Shown in pieces: positions 15,795-24,515 of a stretch of 64,000 nucleotides of DNA; position 1 is the first letter of the stretch; every line of letters begins with the position of its first letter. Made by a program: the position numbers and the translations under genes. A model generated the notes under the pieces. That model was not told the origin of the DNA. It saw only the letters and a list, made by a program, of their open reading frames with translations, and ran no database searches. The DNA comes from DASSQJ01 sp963726295 (lineage in GTDB: Bacteria; Actinomycetota; Actinomycetes; Actinomycetales; Dermatophilaceae). The stretch lies in the NCBI GenBank assembly GCA_963726295.1, contig CAVSBW010000002.1, positions 744,001 through 808,000 of the forward strand, in the 5' to 3' direction.

Positions 15795-16073
15795 TCAGCT
15801 CTCGGGGACGGCCAGGGCGAGGTCGATGTACTGCGGTGTGGTCGGCTCGACGCCGGGCGGCATGGCCGGAGCCACGTGCGCGTCGAACCAGGCCTGGTGC
15901 GCGGCCGGCGACTCCCACACCTCGATGACGCGGTAGCCGGTGTCCGTCGCACCGCTGACGTGGCTGACGAAGCCGGGGAACGCCGCCATCGCCTCGGGCA
16001 CGCCCGCGGCGCGCAGCCCGTCGACGATGCCCGCGTCGACTCCCGGCACGTCCGAGATCATGATCACTGCCAT
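15795..16073 (-). CDS. antibiotic biosynthesis monooxygenase-like small protein
   Basis: A 92-residue protein with the ferredoxin-like dimeric alpha/beta-barrel pattern of the ABM superfamily: VIMISDVPGVDAGIVDGL, then AFPGFVSHVSGATDTGYRVIEVWESPAAHQAWFDAHV and a final beta strand. ABM proteins oxygenate aromatic polyketides or degrade haem without cofactors, but many are uncharacterised. It is one of four consecutive genes of similar size and apparent fold in this cassette, spaced 25-105 bases apart and each with its own ribosome site (here GAGAGAGGAACC). Confidence 0.72.
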   Translation of the reverse strand: MAVIMISDVPGVDAGIVDGLRAAGVPEAMAAFPGFVSHVSGATDTGYRVIEVWESPAAHQAWFDAHVAPAMPPGVEPTTPQYIDLALAVPES

Positions 16074-16175
16074 CGTGTTGGTTCCTCTCTCCTCGCCCGG
16101 TGCGGAGTGCGCCGGGTCGTTCCGGTCCTTCCGCCGCCCGTTCAGGCCGGCGTCGACGCGTTGTCCCGCCCCGGT

Positions 16176-16502
16176 TCAGTCAGCCCACTCGGCGATGACG
16201 GTCAGGTCGGTGAAGACCGGCGCGCCCTCGTACAGGTCGGCCATGGCCGCCCGGGCCGCCTCGAGCCCGTCCCGCCGTCGCGGATCCTGCTCACGGGACC
16301 GGGCCTGCTCCTCGCACTCGAGGACGATGAGCGCGTACACCCGGTGCGGGTCCTCCTGGCCCTGCATGAGCAGCGTGCGGACCAGGCCGGAGCCCGGCTG
16401 TTCCGCGGCGCGGACGTGCTCGTGCACGGCCCGGACCCGGTCGGCGACATCCACGTCGTCCACGTCGGACCGCACCTGCGTCCTGATCAGCTGAGCCCAC
16501 AT
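16176..16502 (-). CDS. small dimeric alpha/beta-barrel-like protein, unknown function
   Basis: A 108-residue protein that I cannot assign to a named family. Features include MWAQLIRTQVRSDVDDVDVADRVRAVHEHV at the start, GSGLVRTLLMQGQEDPHRVYALIVLECEEQARS in the middle and an AMADLYEGAPVFTDLTVIAEW end, which together look like an ABM-type ferredoxin fold (strand, helix, strand, strand, helix, strand). It is the third small gene downstream of the LuxR-type regulator in the same direction. A GAAAGGA ribosome site precedes the ATG. Confidence 0.65.
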   Translation of the reverse strand: MWAQLIRTQVRSDVDDVDVADRVRAVHEHVRAAEQPGSGLVRTLLMQGQEDPHRVYALIVLECEEQARSREQDPRRRDGLEAARAAMADLYEGAPVFTDLTVIAEWAD

Positions 16503-16527
16503 GGGTGGTGTCCTTTCGTCGTTCGGT

Positions 16528-16878
16528 TCACACGTCGTCGACGTCGAAGTCGAGGACCTGCTCGGGTGTCGGCAGCCCGTCCTCCAGGGCGATGCCGTGG
16601 ACGAGTCGCACGTGGTCGCGGAACCAGCGGTCGAACGGGTCCGGCGAGGTGCCGAGCACGGCAGCGGCCTGCTCGAGGTCGTCGGCCTCGAGGTAGACCA
16701 CGGCGAGGTCGCCGCTCTCGGTGGGCTGGAGCCACACCGCCTCGCGGGTGATCCCTGCCCGGCGGCGCGCGTCGCGGTGCGCCTCGCGGCGCGGGCCGAG
16801 CCAGCAGGCAGTGAGGGCCGCGCGCTGGGTGTCGGTGCGTCCGGGCAGCAGCGGGATGGCGAAGGCGAGGGGATGCAC
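16528..16878 (-). CDS. small protein of unknown function in the monooxygenase cassette
   Basis: A 116-residue protein without a recognised family. The first half, LAFAIPLLPGRTDTQRAALTACWLGPRREAHRDARRRAGI, and the second, EAVWLQPTESGDLAVVYLEADDLEQAAAVLGTSPDPFDRWFRDHV, suggest another ferredoxin-like fold that binds a small ligand. The C-terminus is acidic (DFDVDDV). It starts 27 bases after the ABM gene and ends 25 bases before the next, so it should be co-transcribed with both. Confidence 0.65.
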   Translation of the reverse strand: MHPLAFAIPLLPGRTDTQRAALTACWLGPRREAHRDARRRAGITREAVWLQPTESGDLAVVYLEADDLEQAAAVLGTSPDPFDRWFRDHVRLVHGIALEDGLPTPEQVLDFDVDDV

Positions 16879-16905
16879 TGGATGTCCGGCGGCCGGGCAG
16901 GCGGC

Positions 16906-17190
16906 TCAGCCGATCCTCGTGACGCGGAACGGCGCCGCGACCAGGGCGACGACCGGCCCGTAGATCCCGGTCGCCGTGGCCTCCTCGACCGCCTCGGCCT
17001 GCTGCTGCGCCGACTCCCAGTCGGCGATCTCGACCAGGCCGTCCTCGGTGTCGAGCGCGGCGTAGACGGTGCTGCCGAGGAAGCCGGGGGCGGTCGGCCC
17101 GTGGGTGGCGGAGATGCCGGTGAGCACGCTCGTCAGCTCCTCGCGCCGTCCGGGCTGCGCCTGGAACTCGATGACCACCTTGATGGGCAT
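16906..17190 (-). CDS. antibiotic biosynthesis monooxygenase-like small protein
   Basis: A 94-residue ABM-type protein: MPIKVVIEFQAQPGRREEL is the classical first strand and helix, GFLGSTVYAALDTEDGLVEIADWESAQQQAEAVEEA the middle strands with the conserved Trp, and VVALVAAPFRVTRIG the last strand. It lies 66 bases downstream of the LuxR-type regulator and is the first of the small genes. The AGGAGG ribosome site is well placed. Substrate unknown; the regulator probably controls the whole cassette. Confidence 0.75.
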   Translation of the reverse strand: MPIKVVIEFQAQPGRREELTSVLTGISATHGPTAPGFLGSTVYAALDTEDGLVEIADWESAQQQAEAVEEATATGIYGPVVALVAAPFRVTRIG

Positions 17191-17256
17191 GCTGCCCTCC
17201 TCCTCGGTCCGGGTGCGGGGTCGGTTCGAGCCTCCTCTGCGCCGTGCCCCGGGACA

Positions 17257-20067
17257 TCACCCGATCGAGTGATGCACCACGCCGGCCAGCGCGACGCGGT
17301 TCGACACCCCGAGCTTGGCGAAGACGTGGCGGAGGTGGGTGTTCACCGTGTGCGGCGAGACGTAGAGCCGTTTGGCGACGGCGCCGTTGGTCAGCCCCTC
17401 GGCCACGAGGAGGGACACCGCCCGCTCGGTCTCGGTGAGGCTCAGCCATCCCGACTCCGGCCGGTCCCTCGGGCCGCGTGCACCGGGATGCGCCCCGAGC
17501 AGGCGCAGCTGAGCGCGGACCCGCCCGGCCCAGGCGTCGGCGCCGGCGCGCTCGTGCCGGTCGAGCGCCTCGACCAGGAGCTCGACCGCCTCGTCCCGCC
17601 GCTCGCTCCGGGCCAGCAGGACCGCAGCGTCCTCGCAGGCACCGGTGTGCTCGACGAGGAGCGGCATGCTCCGTGCCACGACCACCGCTTCCAGCACCGG
17701 CTCGGCGTCGCCGTCGACGAGGCCGCGACAGCGGAGCGCGACCCCGCGCACCGACCTGACGCCGGGAGCCAGGGCAACGTCGGCGTCGAGGGTGTCGGCG
17801 ACCTCGACGGCGACGTCGCGGTGGCCCAGCGCGAGGGCGAGGCGCACGAGGTCGGGTGCGACGCGTCGGTGGTAGTAGCGGCTCCCGCCGGCCGAGTCGA
17901 ACCGCCAGCAGCGGAGGAGGAGGTCGTAGGCGCCCCGCCGGTCCCCGGTGGCCGCGCGGAGCCCGGAGAGCGCGACGGCCACCGCACCGGCGTTGTAGGG
18001 GAGCGCGCCACCCTCCATCGCTCCGTCCAGCCCGGCCGCGAGGTGGCGCGCGGTCTCGAGGTCCCCCACCGCGGTCGCGATGACCGTCCGGTGGGCCAAC
18101 GACTGCGACAGCAGCAGCGGGTGGCTCTTCTCGCGGGCGGCCTCACCCCCCGCCACGAGCCGGGGCACGGCGTCGTCCCACTCGCCCACCGCGAAGCATG
18201 CCTCGGCGTCGGCCATCAGCGTGTCGGCCAACCACCAGCCCGAGGCGAACTCGTCGTCGAGGGCGGCGCGATAGGCCGCGCGGGCCTCCGGCACCCGGTC
18301 GGCGTCGAACAGGGCGAGGCCGAGGAACAGGTTCGGTTGCAGCGGCAGCGAGGAGATGTCGTCCGAGCCGGCGGCGAGGCCGGCGGCTCGCCGGGCGTGC
18401 GCCAGGGCCTCGTCGAACCGGCCCTGCCGCCCCACGGCGACGAGCAGCGCGGTGAGGGCCCACACGGTCATCCCGGCGTGGCCCGTCTGCTCGGCGACGG
18501 CCAGGGCCCGGCGCGCGGACGCCTCGCCGGCTCCCGGGTCCCCCCTGTAGGTCAGCGCCCAGCTCTGCTGGGCCAGTACCGGTACCTGTTCGCCGGGCCC
18601 GAGCTCGTCGAGGCTGTCGCGGGCCACGGCGACGAGCTCCTCGGCCCGGTTCTGCAGGGCCAGTGCGCCGACGAGGGCCAGGCGCAGCGGGGTGTCGACC
18701 TCGGGATCGTGTCGCCGGGCGAGCACGGCCTCGGCACGCGAGGCCGCCTCGGCGACCATCCCGGCGCGGAGCATCGCCTGGACGACCTCCGCCGACACCG
18801 CGTCCGCGAGGGGGTGGCCGCCGGGCAGCAGCGCCTCCGCGCGGCGGAGGAGCTCGACGGCGACGGACGGCGACCTCGTGGCGGCCTCCCCTGCGGCGGC
18901 GCGCAGCCAGGCGACAGCCTCCTCGTCGCCGCGTCGCGCGCCGAGCACGAGGTGGTCGGCCACGTCGAGCGGTTCCGCACCCGCCGCCATCAGCGCCACC
19001 GCCGCCTCCCGGTGGAGGGCCCGTCGGGTCGGGGCCGGGATGTGCCGGTGGATGGCGTCGTGCACGAGCTGGTGGCGGAACGCCACGTGCTCGTCGGTGT
19101 CGTCGAGCAGCTGGGCGTCGTACGCAGGCTCGAGCCGGGTTGCGACCTCCGTCTCCGGCAGTTCGGCGACCGCGGCGACGTCGCGCAGGGGCACGGAGTC
19201 ACCGAGGACCGCCGCGACCCGGAGCAGCTCTCGTGTCGGCTCCGGCAGGTCGAGCAGCCGCCGGACCACCAGGTCGCCCAGTGAGGAGGGGATCTCGGTG
19301 GTGCTCACCTCCACGCCGTCCGCCGTGCGGCTGACCACCCCCTCGTCGGTCAGCGACCGGAGGAGGGCCAGCGCCCACAGCGGGTTCCCACCGGCCCCGG
19401 CGAGCATCGTGGTGAGGTTCGGGCCGGGCGGACCGCCGAGCCGTTCGGCGGCCAGCCCCACGACCTCGTCGGTGGCAAGGGGCCCGAGACGGAGCGTGCA
19501 CGCACCCGCGTCCGTGAGGTCGTCGACCAGGCGGACGACGTCGGCGGACGGCGGTGAGGGCCGCACCGTCACGACGACGAGGAGCGGGGACAGGGGCAGC
19601 CGCCGCACGAGGGCGGAGAGGGTCATCAGGCTCGCGGCGTCGGACCAGTGGATGTCCTCGGCCACCAGAAGAAGGGGGTGCTCCGCACACGAGGCCTCCA
19701 CGAGGTCGACCACCTCCCCGACGACTCGGTGCTGGACGTCGCTGACCGCCGGCGACGTGGCGTCGCCGGCGATGAGGGCCCCGATGGCTCCCCTTCGCGG
19801 GTCGGCCGAGTGCCGCCTCAGCCCCAGCGCCGACGCGACGACACCGAACGGGCGGGTGCGCTCGAAGGGATGGGCCTGCCCGCGCAGCACCGACACCCCG
19901 AGGGGACGCGCCACGCCGACGACCGCCTCCACGAGACGGGTCTTCCCGATGCCGGCCTCACCCTCGATGACCAGCGCCGAGGACTGCCCCCGTGCCAGGG
20001 CGGTGACGGCCGCTTCAGCGGTCGCGAACTCGCCCCCGCGTCCGACCACCCCCTGCGCAGCGGCCAC
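17257..20067 (-). CDS. LAL-type LuxR family ATP-binding transcriptional regulator
   Basis: A large regulator of about 936 residues. An AAA-type ATPase domain at the N-terminus begins VVGRGGEFATAEAAVTAL with Walker A IEGEAGIGKTRLVEAV and a Walker B-like LLLVAEDIHWSD. A long tetratricopeptide-like alpha-helical region follows, then a C-terminal LuxR helix-turn-helix (LTETERAVSLLVAEGLTNGAVAKRLYVSPHTVNTHLRHVFAKLGV). The frame continues to 20268, but that would overlap the divergent GMC gene, and GTG 20067 immediately precedes the ATPase domain; GTG 20130 is an alternative. It probably senses a small molecule and controls the monooxygenase cassette downstream and perhaps the divergent oxidoreductase. 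Confidence 0.85.
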   Translation of the reverse strand: MAAAQGVVGRGGEFATAEAAVTALARGQSSALVIEGEAGIGKTRLVEAVVGVARPLGVSVLRGQAHPFERTRPFGVVASALGLRRHSADPRRGAIGALIAGDATSPAVSDVQHRVVGEVVDLVEASCAEHPLLLVAEDIHWSDAASLMTLSALVRRLPLSPLLVVVTVRPSPPSADVVRLVDDLTDAGACTLRLGPLATDEVVGLAAERLGGPPGPNLTTMLAGAGGNPLWALALLRSLTDEGVVSRTADGVEVSTTEIPSSLGDLVVRRLLDLPEPTRELLRVAAVLGDSVPLRDVAAVAELPETEVATRLEPAYDAQLLDDTDEHVAFRHQLVHDAIHRHIPAPTRRALHREAAVALMAAGAEPLDVADHLVLGARRGDEEAVAWLRAAAGEAATRSPSVAVELLRRAEALLPGGHPLADAVSAEVVQAMLRAGMVAEAASRAEAVLARRHDPEVDTPLRLALVGALALQNRAEELVAVARDSLDELGPGEQVPVLAQQSWALTYRGDPGAGEASARRALAVAEQTGHAGMTVWALTALLVAVGRQGRFDEALAHARRAAGLAAGSDDISSLPLQPNLFLGLALFDADRVPEARAAYRAALDDEFASGWWLADTLMADAEACFAVGEWDDAVPRLVAGGEAAREKSHPLLLSQSLAHRTVIATAVGDLETARHLAAGLDGAMEGGALPYNAGAVAVALSGLRAATGDRRGAYDLLLRCWRFDSAGGSRYYHRRVAPDLVRLALALGHRDVAVEVADTLDADVALAPGVRSVRGVALRCRGLVDGDAEPVLEAVVVARSMPLLVEHTGACEDAAVLLARSERRDEAVELLVEALDRHERAGADAWAGRVRAQLRLLGAHPGARGPRDRPESGWLSLTETERAVSLLVAEGLTNGAVAKRLYVSPHTVNTHLRHVFAKLGVSNRVALAGVVHHSIG

Positions 20068-20266
20068 CCGCCCAGCCTGCCCGATGGCCGGGGCGGCGTC
20101 CAGACAGCTCGGGGACGAGCTCCCGTGCACGCAGCTGCCGGCGAAGACGTCGGTCCTGGCGTGCGTGCAACGTTGGCAACCCGCCCTTGTCTCCGCTGCC
20201 CCGCCTGTGGTTGCGTGGCGACAGCGTCCCCGCCACCCGGCGAGGCACCACGACGAGGTGGTCACC

Positions 20267-22102
20267 ATGGGCTCGACGTACGACTACGTGATCGTGGGGG
20301 CGGGATCGGCCGGCGCCGTCGTCGCGACCCGGCTGAGCGAGGACCCGGACGTGCGGGTGTGCCTCCTCGAGGCCGGCGGGCCCCCGCCGCCCGCGGAGCT
20401 GGTGCCCGCCGCGGTCGCCAGCCTGCAGAACGACCCCGCCACCGACTGGATGTTCGACGGGGACCCCGGTGGGGCCGGCAAGGGCCTGGTCGGTGGCCGG
20501 ATGATGGTGCCGCGCGGCAAGATGCTCGGCGGCACCTCGGGCCTCAACTACATGGCCTACGTGAGGGGCCACCCCGGCGACTTCGACTCGTGGGCTGCCG
20601 GGGGTGCGGAGGGCTGGTCGTACGAGGAGGTCCTGCCCTACTTCCTCAAGGCCGAGGGCTTCGTGTCCAGCCCCGAGCTGCACGCGGACCTCGAGGCGCA
20701 CGGCACCGACGGCCCCGTGGGCGTGTCCGTTCGGCAGCCCGTGCTCGAGGCGTCCACCCAGTTCGTCGAGGCCGCGGGTTCCACCGGCCTGAAGCAGGGC
20801 GACTACAACGGCCGCGACCGCCGCCAGGCCGAGGGAGTCGCCTCGCTCTTCCAGACGACGACGAAGGACGGCCGGCGCAGCTCGACCTTCCACGCCTACC
20901 TCGAGCCCGTCATGGACCGGGAGAACCTCACCGTGGTCACCGGCGCGCTCGTCGAACGGGTGCTCCTCGAGGGCGACGCCGGCGGCGCCGTGCGCGCCAC
21001 CGGGGTCGCCTACCGCACCGCGGACGGCGGGCACGAGCAGGTCACCGCCGGCACCGAGGTGGTGCTGAGTGCCGGCGCCATCGGGTCGCCGCACCTCCTG
21101 CTGCTCTCGGGCGTCGGGGACGGCGGCGAGCTCGCCGCCGTCGGCGTTGACTGCGTCGTCGACCTCCCCGACGTCGGGCGCCACCTCAAGGACCACCTCC
21201 ACGTGCCGCTCATGTACGCCGCCGACGGCATCGGCGCGACCATGACCGACGTCGCGATGGCGCTCGGGCCGGACGCGTTGCGGGCCCCCGCCGGTCCGCT
21301 GCCGGCCGACCCGGCCGACGACGTCGACCTGCCCGAGCCCCTGGCGGCTGCCAAGGCCGAGGCCGAGCGCCGCATCGGCGAGTGGTTCACCACGGGGAAG
21401 GGCCTCGCCTCGTCCTCCCTCTACGACGCCGTCGCGTTCTTCTCGACCGGCCTCGGCGACGAGCACACCCACGACGCGCAGATCGGGTTCCTCGCCACCG
21501 GGTACACGCCGCCGATCTGGGAGGGCGTCTTCCGCATCCCGCCCGACATCTTCTTCGAGGACCCCGCCGCCTTCCTCGACCCGACGCGCGGCCAGGTGGT
21601 CGTGCTGCCCAACCCGGTGCAGCCGCACTCCGAGGGGTCGGTGACCCTCACCAGTGCGGACCCGGCCGTCCGCCCGCACATCGACCTCAACTACTTCGAC
21701 GACCCGCACGACGTGCGGGTCATGGTCGCCGTGATGCGCAGGGCCCTGGAGATCGCGAAGGCCTGGCCCGGTGGCGGCCTGGGCGACCCGGTCATCCCGC
21801 CGCACCTGGCGCAGGCCCACGGCTTCGAGCCGGGGGCGGAGCCGAGCGACGACCTCCTCGAGGACCTCGCCCGGCACTACGCGCTCACCGTGTACCACGC
21901 GACCTCGACCTGCCGGATCGGTGACGTCGTCGACCCCCGGCTGCGGGTGCTCGGTGTCGACGGCCTCCGGGTGGCGGACGCGAGCGTGATGCCCAACGTG
22001 GTCAGCGGCAACACCAACGCCGCGGCGATCATGATCGGCGAGAAGGCGGCCGAGCTGATCGCCTCGGACCACGGTGTGCGACTGAACGAGGTGGTCGGCT
22101 GA
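20267..22102 (+). CDS. GMC-family FAD oxidoreductase (choline dehydrogenase-like)
   Basis: A 611-residue GMC flavoprotein. The FAD Rossmann loop DYVIVGAGSAGAVVATRL is at residues 6-23, GMC signature 1 appears as PRGKMLGGTSGLNYMAYVRG near residue 82 and signature 2 as GAIGSPHLLLLSGVG near residue 265. The C-terminal active site VYHATSTCRIG and VSGNTNAAAIMIGEKAAELI close the fold. The family oxidises alcohols using FAD and passes electrons to oxygen or a quinone; the alcohol here is unknown. It is divergent from the LuxR-type regulator across about 200 bases, so the two may be functionally linked. The ATG follows GACGAGGTGG. Confidence 0.88.
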   Translation: MGSTYDYVIVGAGSAGAVVATRLSEDPDVRVCLLEAGGPPPPAELVPAAVASLQNDPATDWMFDGDPGGAGKGLVGGRMMVPRGKMLGGTSGLNYMAYVRGHPGDFDSWAAGGAEGWSYEEVLPYFLKAEGFVSSPELHADLEAHGTDGPVGVSVRQPVLEASTQFVEAAGSTGLKQGDYNGRDRRQAEGVASLFQTTTKDGRRSSTFHAYLEPVMDRENLTVVTGALVERVLLEGDAGGAVRATGVAYRTADGGHEQVTAGTEVVLSAGAIGSPHLLLLSGVGDGGELAAVGVDCVVDLPDVGRHLKDHLHVPLMYAADGIGATMTDVAMALGPDALRAPAGPLPADPADDVDLPEPLAAAKAEAERRIGEWFTTGKGLASSSLYDAVAFFSTGLGDEHTHDAQIGFLATGYTPPIWEGVFRIPPDIFFEDPAAFLDPTRGQVVVLPNPVQPHSEGSVTLTSADPAVRPHIDLNYFDDPHDVRVMVAVMRRALEIAKAWPGGGLGDPVIPPHLAQAHGFEPGAEPSDDLLEDLARHYALTVYHATSTCRIGDVVDPRLRVLGVDGLRVADASVMPNVVSGNTNAAAIMIGEKAAELIASDHGVRLNEVVG

Positions 22103-22146
22103 CAGCCGCCTGTCACCACGTCTGGAATCCGGTGTGCAGGCCCTGA

Positions 22147-23166
22147 TCACGGGGCTCGTCGGCCAGGGTGCCCTTGGACCACCGCGGTGAAGAGCGCCTC
22201 GTAGTCGCCGACCATCCGCTCGGCCGAGAACCGGGCGAGGACGTCGGCCCGGCACGCGCTCCGGTCGAGGTGGGCCGCCGCGTGCACGGCGTCGACGGCC
22301 CCGTCCACTCCGGTGACGAGGAAGCCCGTGACCCCGTGGCGCACGATCTCGGGCATCGACCCCCGGGCGTGGGTGATGACGGGGGTCCCGGTGGCCAGCG
22401 CCTCGACGACCGAGAGACCGAACGGCTCGTCGAACTCGATGAGGTGGAGCAGGGCGCGGGCACCGCCGAGCAGCCGGTCGCGCTCCGCCGGACCGACCGG
22501 ACCGACGTAGGTGACCCGGGCACCGTCGAGGAACGGCTCGACGTGCTCGCGGTGGTACCCGGCGTCCTGGACGACGCCGGCGATGACCAGGGGCAGCCCG
22601 GCGCGTCGGGCGACCTCGATCGCGGCCCGCGTGCCCTTGTCGGGATGGATACGGCCCAGGAACAGCAGGTAGCCGCCGGTCCCGACCCCCACGGTGAAGG
22701 CGTCGACGTCGATGCCGTGGTGGATCGTCGCGGCGTACGTGAGGCCCGGGTGCCGGTCGGCGTCACTGATCGAGACGTAGTGCCCGATGTCGTCGTAGGC
22801 GCGGTAGACCGGCAGGATCCGCTCCGAGGAGAAGCCGTGGATCGTCGTCACGACGGGCGTCGTCACCAGCCGGCTGAAGGCCAGCGGCAGGAAGTCGAAC
22901 TGGTTGCTGATGAGGTCGAACCGGTCGGCACGCTCGAAGGCGGCAGCGATGTGCAGGGCCTCGTGGACCTTGACGTCGACGGACGGGTCCTCCTCGTACC
23001 CGGCGGGTGACTCCGCGTGCAGGCGGGCCGTGGTCATGGAGTCCGCCGTGGCGAACAGGGTGACCTCGTGGCCGCGCCCGACCAGGCCCTCGGCCAGGGT
23101 GGAGGCCACCTGCTCCCACGGCCCGTAGGACCGGGGCGGGACCCGGTGGGCGATCGACGCGAGCAC
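22147..23166 (-). CDS. GT4-type glycosyltransferase with an unusual start
   Basis: A glycosyltransferase of at least 339 residues. ASIAHRVPPRSYGPWEQV at the N-terminus is the acceptor-domain hallmark of this actinobacterial subgroup; the donor domain has GGYLLFLGRIHPDKGTRAAIEVAR and EFDEPFGLSVVEALATGTPVITHARGSMPEIV. The family normally starts M-R-I-A-LLASIAHR, which here corresponds to ATC AGA GTC GCC GTG: the GTG at 23166 is the first standard start, but the only good ribosome site (AGGAGG) lies 16 bases upstream of it and 4 bases upstream of the ATC at 23178. It is divergent from a second glycosyltransferase. Confidence 0.82.
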   Translation of the reverse strand: MLASIAHRVPPRSYGPWEQVASTLAEGLVGRGHEVTLFATADSMTTARLHAESPAGYEEDPSVDVKVHEALHIAAAFERADRFDLISNQFDFLPLAFSRLVTTPVVTTIHGFSSERILPVYRAYDDIGHYVSISDADRHPGLTYAATIHHGIDVDAFTVGVGTGGYLLFLGRIHPDKGTRAAIEVARRAGLPLVIAGVVQDAGYHREHVEPFLDGARVTYVGPVGPAERDRLLGGARALLHLIEFDEPFGLSVVEALATGTPVITHARGSMPEIVRHGVTGFLVTGVDGAVDAVHAAAHLDRSACRADVLARFSAERMVGDYEALFTAVVQGHPGRRAP

Positions 23167-23381
23167 GGCGACTCTGATGCGGCCTCCTGGGGTGGGCAGC
23201 CCACGGTACGCCCCGGCCGGGTCGGGGCCTTCGGTGTTACGGTGGGCTCGCGAGATGGGTCCGGCGACGCCGCCAGGTCATCGGTGCAGCCATCAGGGTC
23301 GAGCGCCTCGGGATCATCCACATCCTCCCCTTCGTGCACGGCAGCCGTCGGCTGCGTCTAGACAGCGGGAAGCAGGCCCTC

Positions 23382-24515
23382 ATGGGCATCCGGTTCGGTG
23401 TTCTCTCCACGTACCCACCCACGCAGTGCGGGATCGCCACGTTCACCCAGGCCCTCGTGACGCACCTCCAGGGGGTGGGTGCGCAGGTGCAGGTCGTCCG
23501 CAGCGTCGACGAGCACGAGCCGTTGGTCCTTCCGGTGGTCCACGAGTGGACCCCCGGGAGCACCCGGGGGGTGGCGGACGTGGCTGCCGTCCTCGACGGT
23601 TGCGACGTCGCGATCGTCCAGCACGAGTACGGCATCTACGGCGGTCCCGACGGCGCCGACGTGCTCGACGTCGTGCGGTCCCTCACCGTACCGGTGGTCA
23701 CCGTCCTGCACACCGTGCTGACCCACCCGACACCCAACCAGCACCGGGTGGTCGCCGCCCTGTGCGCGGCGTCGTCCGCGCTGGTCACGATGACCGAGAC
23801 CGCCCGCGACCGGCTGGTCCGCGGATGGGGCATCTCGCCCGAGCGGGTCTCCGTCATCAGCCACGGCGCCGAGGACAACACCGCGGGCGACCCGGTCCTG
23901 CACGCGGTGCCGGACGCGCGCCCTGTCGTCCTGACCTGGGGTCTGCTGGGTGAGGGCAAGGGCATCGAGTGGGCGCTCCGGGCGCTGGCCGAGCTGGACG
24001 ACCTCGTCCCGTCGCCGCTCTACCGCATCGTCGGCCAGACCCATCCGCGTGTGCTGGAGCGAGAGGGCGATGCCTACCGCGACCGGCTCTCCGCCCTGGT
24101 CGGTGAGCTGGAGCTGCACGCGTCCGTGAGCTTCGATGTGCGGTACCTGCCGGGGCCGGCGCTGCGCGAGATCGTGCGTGAGGCCAGCGTCGTCCTGCTG
24201 CCGTACGACTCCCGGGAGCAGGTGACCTCCGGAGTCCTCACCGAGGCGGTTGCCGCGGGCAAGCCCGTCGTGTCGACCTCGTTCCCCCACGCCGTCGAGC
24301 TGCTGTCCGGGGGCGCCGGCCTGTTGGTCCCCCAGCGCGACCCGGGCGCGCTCGCGGCGGCGCTGCGGCGCGTCCTCACCGAGGACGGCCTCGCCGAGCG
24401 GATGGCGACGACCTCACGCAGCCTCGCGCCGGGGCTGCTCTGGCCGGCGGTGGCCGGTGAGTACCTCGCCCTGGGGCGCTTCCTCCTGCCGTCGGCCTCG
24501 CGGTCGGTGGCGTGA
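23382..24515 (+). CDS. GT4-type glycosyltransferase
   Basis: A 377-residue glycosyltransferase with an N-terminus (IRFGVLSTYPPTQCGIATFTQAL) seen in a group of actinobacterial and proteobacterial enzymes encoded next to glycosidase-like and GH130 proteins. The donor domain has VVLTWGLLGEGKGIEWALRALAEL and LPYDSREQVTSGVLTEAVAAGKPVVST, the latter in place of the usual E-x7-E motif. The ATG at 23382 begins the conserved strand. The next gene overlaps its stop, so it heads a three-gene operon that probably makes or degrades a mannose-type oligosaccharide. Confidence 0.85.
   Translation: MGIRFGVLSTYPPTQCGIATFTQALVTHLQGVGAQVQVVRSVDEHEPLVLPVVHEWTPGSTRGVADVAAVLDGCDVAIVQHEYGIYGGPDGADVLDVVRSLTVPVVTVLHTVLTHPTPNQHRVVAALCAASSALVTMTETARDRLVRGWGISPERVSVISHGAEDNTAGDPVLHAVPDARPVVLTWGLLGEGKGIEWALRALAELDDLVPSPLYRIVGQTHPRVLEREGDAYRDRLSALVGELELHASVSFDVRYLPGPALREIVREASVVLLPYDSREQVTSGVLTEAVAAGKPVVSTSFPHAVELLSGGAGLLVPQRDPGALAAALRRVLTEDGLAERMATTSRSLAPGLLWPAVAGEYLALGRFLLPSASRSVA

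Noticed and set aside
20068..20268. Start of the LuxR-type regulator at 20268
   Set aside because: It would overlap the start of the divergent GMC gene and adds Cys/Arg-rich residues with no domain; GTG 20067 or 20130 is preferred.
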